Assembly: GCA_036897485.1 (NCBI GenBank)
Contig: JAYMTF010002001.1
Coordinates: 1 to 20,147, forward strand
Direction: 5' to 3'
DNA from: Pelargonium nanum
Lineage: Eukaryota; Streptophyta; Magnoliopsida; Geraniales; Geraniaceae
DNA: 20,147 nt
Position 1 is the first letter of the stretch. Each line of letters opens with the position of its first letter. Below the pieces are notes generated by a model, which was given only the letters and a program-made list of their open reading frames with translations, searched no databases and was not told where the DNA came from. A program made the translations under genes and the position numbers. Of the stretch, positions 1 to 8,600 are shown piece after piece.

Positions 1-965
1 AACATAAAATTAATAGACCAAAAATCGGATCGAATCCATTTAACCGGGTCGATCTAATACATTTACGATCAATTCAGTCTATTTTTGGTTTGTTCTGTTT
101 TATGTGTTCAACTTATTTCGTTATATATGATAGATAAAATTTATATAATGATATATTATTATTGACATTGATGCTATTTAGAATAAAAGTGCAAATGATT
201 GTTGTTAGTTTCGTTTAGAAAGTATAATTAAAAGTGCAAAATTACTCTCTATAGCAATGAGTACATACATTATAGATAACAAACAACTGTTCAACAATCA
301 ATCAACCTGTAAAATTATGTCTATGTAACGGCTCTAGCATCTTCGTTGCATCCCAAAGATTCACTATTCCTCGTTCCGTTGTGCTTTGCAATTTGCGTCC
401 TAAACCCGTTGTTGTTTGTGAAAATTCCAAAAAGTTTTTCATATTGCAAAATTCCTTCAAATTACAAAATACAAATTGAACCTGTGAATTTACAACATCT
501 AATGAAACAGTCAAATGCAAAATTGCATTTTTAATCATGTTCACATAAACTTAAATTTGAAAAGGAATAAAAAACAGAAAACTTAAAAGAAGGAAGAAAT
601 AGATATGGTGGAAACGGGGTGGGAGTGGAAGGTACTGGCAGTGATAGGAGCAATATAAGAAGCATTATATGTGTGTGTGATGGAGATATGCAGATGCAGT
701 GAGCATGATCGGTTGGTGATTGCTATTATAGTGGATTCATGGTAATTGGTAACTAACAAATGGATTATGGGTGGTTATTCAATGATAACTGATTGAATCA
801 ATATCTTGAAAAAAAATAGTAACTATTTTTTTAAGAATTAATATATTGTTCTAAAATTTAACAGTATGACATATGGCAGCAAATTGGTACTAACTGAAAT
901 ATTGAGTGACTAAATTATAGGATTCAATTGTAACGAAATAATTATATTATGGAAATCTCTGAAAA

Positions 966-1016
966 AAGAAAACTGTATTTTTTTTTTTTTTTTTGAAAAC
1001 TAAGAAAACTGTATTT
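966..1016. repeat. 15-nt direct repeat flanking a T-run
   Basis: The word AAGAAAACTGTATTT occurs exactly at 966-980 and again at 1002-1016. Between the copies lie only a long T-run (to 994) and GAAAACT. This looks like a target-site duplication around a nearly empty retroposon tail, but replication slippage could produce the same picture. Confidence 0.5.
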
Positions 1017-1132
1017 GATTATGGAAAGAGAAAATAGTAACCATAAAGAAACTGCTTTTAATTTATATTCTTTATTAATTTCTTTCTATAAAATATTACT
1101 GTAATAAAAACCCAAAATTCTAATATGGTGAC

Positions 1133-1155
1133 AGCTGTACCCTCAAGGTACAGCT
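1133..1155. repeat. Perfect short hairpin
   Basis: AGCTGTACC (1133-1141) and its exact reverse complement GGTACAGCT (1147-1155) are separated by a five-base loop, CTCAA. A TA dinucleotide run follows directly. Function unknown; it may be the core of a small inverted-repeat element. Confidence 0.6.
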
Positions 1156-1334
1156 TTATATATATATATAGATTAGACTGAGTGACTATACTTGTTTCTT
1201 GTAGTTATTGCTAAGATTATACATTTGAAAAATAAAAAATAATAGTGGCCCATTACATTAGTCTCTGACCCAGAAAGTGTCCATTTTGATTTTTCAGCCC
1301 ATAATTTGAAGCCTTCTTATCTGAATTCGATTGG

Positions 1335-1850
1335 TTTTTTTTTAAGGAACTCAAGAAGTTTATATTAAATCAAACAGTGACTAATACAAACTTTAGTGAA
1401 GAGAACGGACATGAAACCCCGACCCTTTCACCAATGCAAAACATACTAACAGATGATCTATCTAATAAGTAAATAGTCCTAATGACCTCATATCTAAAAC
1501 AAACAAACCAAACATAATTAAAATTAGCTAAATAAGACATGATGTCATAATGAACCAAACCAAAAGCACTAGGAAATCCCTCCCCTCCGGTCTGAATAGC
1601 ATGAACAACTGATAACGATTGCACTTCAAGTTTAAGTCGACCACGTGGAGTGCTTTGCCAGCTGCCTCTCGTCACCATTGTGTATGCCTTCTGATCCGAC
1701 AGCAAACTCGAAGTCTGATGCGATGACTCTAACCAGATCACCACATTCCAAGCCACCTTCTCGGTCTCTTTGCAATCGTCTATTGCTGCCCCGAACGCCA
1801 ACCAAAAAACATACCCCGAATCTACGCCGCAAATATGCAAAATCTAACAA
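1335..1850 (-). mobile_element. LINE (non-LTR retrotransposon) 3' end relic, RNase H-like ORF2 tail
   Basis: On the minus strand an open frame of 156 codons runs from 1840 to 1370. It resembles the C-terminal end of plant L1-type ORF2: a stretch like the linker before the RNase H domain, a TPRGRLKL segment where the family has the PPxGxLKxNVDA entry strand, then EVQSLSVVHAI and FGLVHYDI, which match the later RNase H strands and helix. The part between the entry strand and EVQSL is missing, and the usual Asp of the E-x-DSL motif is Gln, so the enzyme would be inactive. A pyrimidine-rich 3' region ends in nine A residues (T-run 1335-1343 on the plus strand), as expected for a LINE tail. No clear target-site duplication was found. 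The minus-strand sequence from 1850 up to about 2060 may belong to the same element. A host RNase H-like gene relic is the main alternative. Confidence 0.55.
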
Positions 1851-2131
1851 AACCCTAACTTGCTATCAAAGCAAGACTCGCTATCAGAACGAGAAAGACC
1901 GCAATTTTTTATACGCAAAATCAAGAAACTGCTGTCGCTTTGAAATCAAAAGCAGCCGTAACCAAACAAAAACCTTATTCGACTCTCAAAACGACAGAGG
2001 AAAAAAAGGCCACAAACCCTCCTATTGTTTTAGTTACACAGCACATGACATGACCACATAATTCAAAAACATTGGTGGTCAAAAAGGTCAAGCCAAGCTG
2101 GGTCAACATTTCTCACCAGAAAAACTGTTGA

Positions 2132-2145
2132 CGTACACGTGTACG
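2132..2145. promoter_or_regulatory. 14-bp palindrome containing a G-box
   Basis: CGTACACGTGTACG is a perfect palindrome centred on CACGTG, the G-box/ABRE core bound by plant bZIP and bHLH factors. No gene start is close by, so its role is uncertain. Confidence 0.4.
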
Positions 2146-2374
2146 ATCAGATACCGATCTCATGTGAGGTTGGCCAATCAGGTGTCAGATTATGTATCAA
2201 ACACACATCGCTCTGCTTTCGTCTACTGTTTCCCTTTTATTGGGCCCCCACTCTGTCTGTCTTGACTCAATATTTACTCCACTGGACCAAAATACCCTCC
2301 CCTTAAACCGCATTTCAAATTTACACAATTAATTTAATAGATTTGCCACACACACGCTCACAGGACTGAGTGAC

Positions 2375-2395
2375 TGACAATAGTCACTATTGTCA
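2375..2395. repeat. 21-base palindrome
   Basis: TGACAATAGT and ACTATTGTCA are perfect reverse complements separated by one base. It could be a binding site for a dimer or just a small hairpin; nothing nearby decides it. Confidence 0.5.
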
Positions 2396-2468
2396 ATATT
2401 TTACTGCTTTGATTTTGTTCTTTTTTAATTCTGACTTTGTAGTAATTTGAGGAAAGTTATATTTGTAG

Positions 2469-2682
2469 TGTAATCTATGCGGTTTGGCATTTTCGGACCC
2501 AATGATTATTGCATAGATTAGTGTAATAATTGAAACGGTTAAATAAGGAACATGAGAAACACTATAATGCTAATATAGTAATTATGTGGTCCTCTAGATT
2601 GGCACCATACCTACATAAGTAATTTCTGTGTGATGAAAATAGCATGCATGCATGCATGCAATTTAGGTAGCAAATCTTGAAA
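2469..2682 (+). repeat. Diverged direct duplication, copy 1
   Basis: This block aligns by eye with 3390-3579 over its whole length. Shared words in the same order include TTTGGCATT, TTATTGCAT, TAATTATTGA/TAATAATTGA, GGAACATGAGAA, ATAATGCTAA, TTGGCACCA, GATGAAAATA and CAAATCTT. The copies are about 920 bases apart. Copy 1 also carries a GCAT tandem repeat at 2643-2661. The shared part has no open frame, so it is probably a duplicated intergenic or repeat segment. Confidence 0.6.
2643..2661. repeat. (GCAT)n microsatellite
   Basis: About four and a half tandem GCAT units lie inside duplication copy 1. Copy 2 has only a single TATGCA at the matching place, so the array expanded after the duplication. 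Confidence 0.8.
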
Positions 2683-2888
2683 GCATGTTGCTCGTATTAT
2701 ATACACAAATTTTCTTTTTCCCGATAATTCTCTTACTATATTTTAACGAAGAGATCAAGTGCTTGAATTGCTCACGTACAACAATCACATTATATTGCTA
2801 TTTTCTATACAAGATAACATTTTTTTTTGGACTTTAACACATATTTTATTTAATAAAATAATGATATGAGGAAGTAAGTCAAAATGTT

Positions 2889-3245
2889 TTTTTTTTTTTT
2901 TTGGTTTTGTTAGACTAGAGTCGGCAATTTGGATTCGAGCTCACATGCACTCGAAACTTGATATGATTCTAATTGGATCCGATCCGATCCGACCTACTTT
3001 TAATTATGGTCGTATTTATCTTGTAAAATTTTGAGTCATATCGAATTGGGATCACCCAAATGAACCTCACATTTCACACTAATAAATGAAAATTGAACTA
3101 CTATGTGGCTTGAAACCGAGTGAGCCTAAAGCGAAAGCCTTTTTTGAATCGGATCTGGATTAATATTCATTCGCGCGCGCACACACAAAAAACACGATTT
3201 GAACCCAAAATTTTTACATCTAGTTTAAACTAACCCAATTTTTTT
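2889..3245 (-). mobile_element. Possible decayed retroposon
   Basis: On the minus strand a GGGTTCAAATCG word (near 3200), similar to a pol III box B, is followed after about 300 bases by a run of A residues (the T-run at 2889-2902). The inner part holds a GATCC-rich tandem near 2977 and an alternating CG/CA run near 3172-3186. These features suggest an old poly-A-tailed repeat. I found no box A of good quality and no target-site duplication, so this is weak. Confidence 0.2.
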
Positions 3246-3389
3246 TGGCGGATATGATATTTTTTTTAAAATGAGGAGGTGTCAAGTAATAACTATCTTC
3301 AGCTTATAATTTTTTTTTAAATGACATGTCCTAATTTTTTCTATTTCAGAAGTATATTACTGATGTTATTTAATTTCCGTTTAAAAACT

Positions 3390-3579
3390 TGTAATCTTTG
3401 GCATTGTCGATTGCCATGTTTATTGCATTGATGAGGGTAATTATTGAATATGTAAAATGAGGAACATGAGAACACCATAATGCTAAAATGGTCTTCTTAA
3501 TCTACCTTTTGGCACCACATATATACATGGTGAATGATGAAAATATATAGTATGCAATCTAGAGTAGACAAATCTTAAA
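3390..3579 (+). repeat. Diverged direct duplication, copy 2
   Basis: Partner of 2469-2682. It lacks about 25 bases relative to copy 1 and differs by many substitutions, so the duplication is old. Weaker similarity may continue beyond it (TTTTCTTTTT...ATAAT words near 2710 and 3700). Confidence 0.6.
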
Positions 3580-4473
3580 ATCTGAATTATGTGATCACAT
3601 ACTCACTTTTTCACTTTATTGTACATTTGTACTCATTAATTTATCTCCATGTGTATATTTTTCATCCTAAGCTCATGCATTTCTTTCAAAAAAAATATTT
3701 TCTTTTTTCTCAATAATGTATTTTTTATTTTGTTGTTGTTGTGTATCATGAAATGCTAAGTTGATAAAACAAAGTTTTGGGACTTTATCCCAACATACAA
3801 ATATTATCAATCAATCTTGGGACAAACAAAATAAATGGCATGCACCAAAAAGCAAACAAGACCTGTCCACTGTGTGTCTACATATCCAAATCAACCAGGG
3901 TCCTACTCCCATCTCTCTACCTCCAATCCAATTACTCATTTCTATTGAAATTTCCCTTCAAAAAACACCTTACTCAAAGTGTAAATTTTAACATGTTTGG
4001 ACAAAATTACCTTTTATGCCATTTATCTATCTATCCCACCAAACTTTTCATGCTATTTCTTTGTGTGAGAGATGGGCCCAGTTATTCAATAATATAACTT
4101 CTTCTATCTTCTATATCGATAATGCATTGTACCGGTGAGTTGTGAATTTATTATAACCTCACCCCATTTGTCATTTGATGTGGAACAAATGGGTCTATAC
4201 CTATGAAATATAAAAAGACTAAATATGATAAGCACTAAAAATTGATTTATCTTATTCATTTGTTGTGAATGTCTGTTATGTTTTCAATCTATTCGACTTT
4301 TGATTATGTAAGAGAAAATCGAAAAGATAGAACAAAGAGAACTATCAATGTTGATACGTTCTCAATAGCCATGAGATGATTATCTTAGGATGATCCTTTT
4401 GTCGACAAATGCTCCTATTACACTTGCAGTTTTTGAAGGATGAGAACCAAATATGTAGCATCAACATCGCGAA
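3580..4473. other. Intergenic DNA, no gene seen
   Basis: Open frames at 3761-3991 and 3777-4097 have low-complexity translations without family resemblance. The sequence near 4120-4140 reads like a short ATG exon followed by a GTGAGT donor, but there is no matching downstream exon. I see nothing else that can be assigned. Confidence 0.5.
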
Positions 4474-4597
4474 TCACCCTTACTGCCACTCTACAGAACC
4501 GTACATGAGATATTTTATCCTCATACGGCTTTGCGTTAAATTCTTTGAAGTGAATACTTTTCATCTTTCAAGAATCTCCTTCCTTCTTCCACCCTAT
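4474..4597 (-). other. Plastid-derived fragment (NUPT): 3' part of a chloroplast group II intron
   Basis: Read on the minus strand, 4532-4496 is a group II intron domain V: the arms AGCCGTATGAGG and CTCATGTACGGTT enclose an A-rich loop, matching the chloroplast consensus GAGCCGTATGAGG...CTCATGTACGGTTC apart from a few changes. The flanks fit too: before it the minus strand reads GTGGAAGAAGGAAGGAGATT and after it TGTAGAGTGGCAGTAAGGG, as I recall them from plastid introns, best from the intron before the rps12 3' exon. Both flanks carry substitutions, so the transfer to the nucleus is not recent. The exon beyond the intron is not recognisable. Assignment to rps12 rather than another plastid intron such as ycf3 is from memory. 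Confidence 0.65.
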
Positions 4598-4802
4598 CAG
4601 CGTCAAGTAGTGTATACGTTATTATTTTGATCTTTTGTATGAACTACCCGTAATAATAAACTTACATAAAGACAAAATTATTATTTATACCCTTATTTTC
4701 AAACTCCGTGTTTTTTATTAAACCAACTTTAGACATAAGTTTATTAAACGGAGTTTATAATTTTTCACTAATATTTTATCTGTTCCACAATCTCTATAGA
4801 CA

Positions 4803-4954
4803 TTTTTTTTGTGTGTAAACCACCGGTTTAATCCGGTTCGGTGCTTAGTCACAGTTAAGATTCCTCACCTCTCTTCATGGTTATGTTTAGTGGAGATCGA
4901 ACTCGAGAGTTCTTCCCACAATCTCAGCATGCGTTGCCAACTGAGCCACAACCC
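4803..4954 (-). mobile_element. tRNA-derived SINE
   Basis: On the minus strand the element starts near 4954 with GGGTTGTGGCTCAGTTGG. TGGCTCAGTTGG (4948-4937) is a perfect pol III box A. A box B-like GAGTTCGATCTCC follows at 4904-4892, at tRNA-like spacing. A tRNA-unrelated body of about 80 bases follows and ends in eight A residues (T-run at 4803-4810). The tRNA-like part does not fold as a full cloverleaf with an acceptor end, so this is not a tRNA gene. I could not settle a target-site duplication. Confidence 0.7.
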
Positions 4955-5570
4955 ATTAGTTGACAATTTATACTATTATGTTGATGCCAAATTGGTCAGC
5001 AAGATGCGACATAAATAAAAATTTAGATTTAGATGTAATACAATTTTGCAAAAAAGAAAATTCAATAAAGTTTATGATGATGAAAAATAAGTAGAAGCGA
5101 ACGTGATCGAAATCTAATGAGTAATGACCCGTAATTTTTAACAACTTAATGCAAGTCATTTAAGACACAATCAAGCTTAACAGCCAAAGCTGGTCAGTTG
5201 TACTTTATGAAGGGCAACACAGTCTTTTCATGACCGACCTTATTATATTTATTAAATAGTACGAGTAATATTTTTATTGTTATTCCTACACGAGCTAAAG
5301 AAACTTGGTTTTATTACCTTTTTATAAATAAAAAAATTCTGATAATAAAATAAATAGATCCGAATTTCTTGCCACTTGCAGTCTGATAATCGAAACAGAA
5401 ATCGGAAAACAAAAAGGAACTGATAAAAAAAAGAGAATTTATGGAATTGGAATTGGAATGAGGTTCAGATTTCACACTTTCAAAAGCTCACTCTTTTGAT
5501 TCCACGCCCCTTTTCGCGTCTTCTTCTATCCAAATTTTCATTTTTTGGGGCGATTTTTTTCTTAGAGATT
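4955..5570. other. Upstream region of the CCCH gene
   Basis: This stretch has no coding sequence. A TATAAATA word at 5323-5330 could be the TATA box of the downstream gene, with transcription starting around 5355-5365, but this is only a motif match. A (GGAATT)-type repeat lies at about 5442-5458. Confidence 0.35.
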
Positions 5571-5571
5571 C

Positions 5572-5600
5572 ATGTTCTGATGTGTTATTCGGCAAATTAG
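5572..5600 (+). promoter_or_regulatory. Two overlapping upstream ORFs in the CCCH leader
   Basis: In the presumed 5' leader, ATG TTC TGA (5572-5580) is followed at once by a second small frame, ATG TGT TAT TCG GCA AAT TAG (5580-5600). The stop of the first and the start of the second share bases in a TGATG arrangement. Both end well before the main start at 5659. If transcription begins upstream of 5572, they would be expected to reduce translation of the main frame. Confidence 0.35.
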
Positions 5601-5658
5601 AGATCGTTGTTTCAGTGCTGATCGATAGCAGGGGAAAAGGACGTAATTTTGGTTACCT

Positions 5659-8600
5659 ATGGCCGACAATCGGCAGACTCAGACTCAGAACAATGCGGTC
5701 TCCAATAATTCTGCTGATAAAAACACCATTGAAGGTAAAATAATTTGAGGTTGTTTTTTGAGATCTGATCATTGTGATCATTCTCTGGTGCTGGGTCGGT
5801 TTTGTTTCTCCTGTTTTGGGTAGTTTATATTTTGATATTTGATTTATGATTTGAGGGGTTTTGAGCCATCTCTGATGTTTTTGTTGCAATTTCTCGTCCT
5901 CTTTGATTGATAGTGCAATGCATATCAAGGTATTGATAGAGCTTGGTAGTGTAATTTCCGTGCGTTTAGTGTGAATTTACTGTTTTTCGGTTCTCTAATG
6001 TGGTTGGTGGGTATGCGTTTTTTGTTTTATTGTTTGTTTTGATGTGGGATTGTTGGTGCAATGTATGTTTGGGGCTCTGAAAGGTTCTGTATTTACTGAA
6101 TTTGTGTGGTCTGTTATGGCGTGTAGAAGCTTTGTTGCGGTTGAAAATTCATGATAATCAGGAAGGCGGTGCTGCACCACAATCGGCACCGTACCCGGAT
6201 CGTCCAGGTGAACCAGATTGCATATATTATCTGAGGACTGGGCTGTGTGGTTATGGAAACAATTGTCGGTTCAATCATCCTGCTCATGCTATCCAGGTAA
6301 GATTTTATTTTGTTTTATTTTTTATTTTACCAAAGTGGCTTTGTTTTTTGTAACATTACTGGAGCTGTTTCTTTTGATCTCTACCTGATCAGTATCTAGT
6401 GTAGCGCTACTGTAGTGACCAAAAACTCAGTTTTGCATTGTTACTGTTATAGGGTGCTCAGTATGGCGGAGAACTGCCTGAGAGAGCCGGTCAACCAGAC
6501 TGCGGGGTACTCTATTCCTGCATATTTATGTTACTTTTTGTTTTTAGGTGGCTATTTATGGGTTCATGTTATTTGTGTTTGTGTTATAGCTGATTTGTTC
6601 GACAGTGTAACAATTGATGTTGAAGAGGTAGGCTTTGTAGACAATGAAGTGGGATGATTCTTGAGAAACTGCAAAAACAAGCCAACTTAAGTAACTGGTT
6701 TTTTAAGGGAAAAAAAATCTATCTGGGACATCAAAACCAGTCTATCCTTTGAGCTATTGTTATACACGTTACATGACTGTGCTTTTGGATAATGTGAAAT
6801 GTAGATTACTAGATTTTGAATCAGTCATAATAGATTAGACATCGGTTCAAATCTGAATAGACCTTGGACCTCTGTCTATTTCTGTGGTAGAGTTAACTAA
6901 ATTCAGACAATTATGCCCTTGTATTAGGGTATTTTTGTGTTCTCATTGTCTTTGCGTTTGTAAGATCGGAATTTGGTCCTCCTCACACTATTTGTATGCA
7001 GTGGGATATATAATCTGGAATTGATTGTGCTAGTTTATCAATGACCATCAAACATATTTCATTTTTATTTTCTACAAGAAATATTGTTTGTGATTAATAT
7101 TTTTTTGCTTATTAAGTTAGTTCAAGGTTAGCTTGCACTTCGTATACCATTCCCTTTCTCCCCTTGTTATTTGGTTATGTTAATTGAAAAGTATATGGTG
7201 TATACATGTTTTCTTCATTTGCACTTCTATGTCTTATGAGATTGTTCAATGTCTTTTGTTTGGGGAAAGATTATATGTTTGACTCTCTCCTCTTTTCAAG
7301 TTGTTTGAGAATGTTGATGTTAAACCTGATTGCCTCTATTCTTGATTAGTAATAATTAGCTTTAGGCTTTGAGGTAGAGGCTAGTGTTTTAGTAACATAA
7401 CAGATGTTGCTATTACCCATAATGACAAACATTCCATTTCTGGACATGCTTTGCAGTTTTTCTTAAAGACAGGTACATGCAAATATGGATCTACATGTAA
7501 ATATCATCACCCAAAGGATAGGCACGGTGCTGGACCCGTATCTTTCAATCTGTTAGGTTTACCCATGCGACAGGTGTTTGCTTTGCTCTTTTTTCTTATT
7601 GCATGTGTATTAATTCATCAAGCTTCTTACAGTCTCTTTGTTATACCTTTTAGGATGAAAAGTCGTGCCCGTATTACATGAGAACAGGGTCATGTAAATT
7701 TGGTGTTGCGTGCAAGTTTCACCATCCACAGCCAGCACCAATTGGAAGCCCCTCTGCTGCATATGGATCTGGTTCATCAATTGTTCCTTCATCTGGTCTA
7801 CCATATGTTGGTGGGATTCCAACATGGTCAGGACCAAGAGCTCCTTATGTTCCTAGCCCACGTGTACCACTCCCACCGACACCGAGTTATATGCCAGTTG
7901 TCTTATCTCCCACCCAGGGCCTCATGCCAGCACAGGGCTGGAATACATATATGGTAAGTATATGATTTACTTAAGCTGAAGGAATTGAACATACTGATCT
8001 ATTAAGGTGGTGAAAATTTAAATTTGAATTGTGGCAAGTTTATTGTCATCAATTACTACAGGATCTTTTGATTATTGTAATGCATTATTTCAATCTTTGC
8101 TATACATTGCTTTGTGTTTGCCAGCTTTTGCCTCAAAATGTGATTTCCTTAGCTTTGACGCCATAATTTTCTCCAGTTGATAATTTTTTTTGTTCTACAT
8201 GTCTTCTTTTTTTCTTTCTTTTTAATCCATTTCCATTCTCTTTGAGGTTTAAGGTACTATTGCGAGAAATTTCTCCAATAAGCTAGATTTTCAACCTTTA
8301 GCTTATGGATGCTAAGCATACATTCCTTAATATGAAATACTCTTACACATGTTTAGTACGGCAGTACTGGCTTTATAGTGTGGAAATATGTGTATTGTAG
8401 TACTAAAGTAAACAAATAGCTTAATATAGCATAATAATGGATCTTTAATTCCAGGACACAATATGCTTTTGGAGTTCTAGCTATCTAATAGCATGGTGTA
8501 TGTGACTCGGGTAAATCACATGGACAATATAGGGATCCATGTTAGAAGTCAATTTCTCAACAATTTGTTTTAGGATACAAGTGTTCTGCATATAAAAGAG

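Larger units (their letters stand above)
1..1334. other. AT-rich intergenic DNA, no gene seen
   Basis: I see no coding region here; the short open frames on both strands (for example 346-534 plus and 302-544 minus) have no family resemblance and plain AT-rich composition. The stretch does hold a T-run at 978-994 flanked by an exact 15-nt direct repeat, a perfect 9-bp hairpin at 1133-1155 and a short TA repeat just after it. The first 100 bases contain GGATCGAATCC-like and CCGGGTCGATC-like words often seen in decayed plant repeats, but I cannot assign a family. Confidence 0.6.
2050..2440. other. Promoter-like intergenic stretch with palindromes
   Basis: This region is less AT-rich than its surroundings. 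It carries a G-box palindrome (2132-2145), a CCAAT word near 2174, TTGAC words and a 21-base palindrome (2375-2395). I see no coding exon downstream on either strand that it would serve, so it may be a decayed promoter or the 5' part of the LINE relic next to it. Confidence 0.3.

Noticed and set aside
302-544. 80-codon frame on the minus strand
   Set aside because: Low-complexity translation, no family resemblance, no splice context.
1645-2061. 138-codon plus-strand frame
   Set aside because: It lies opposite the LINE relic and its Lys/Ser/Arg-rich translation looks like the reverse of that sequence; no start context or family match.
3761-4097. Two overlapping plus-strand frames
   Set aside because: AT-rich chance frames with no exon partners or recognisable motif.
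4474-4597. An active group II intron
   Set aside because: Only the domain V region is present; there is no maturase frame and no 5' intron end, and the match is to plastid DNA with decay.
4892-4954. A tRNA gene on the minus strand
   Set aside because: Box A and a box B-like word are present, but the two ends do not pair as an acceptor stem, and the sequence continues into an A-tailed body, so it is a SINE.
7610-7837. Minus-strand frame over CCCH exon 5
   Set aside because: Shadow of a real exon encoding zinc finger 3.
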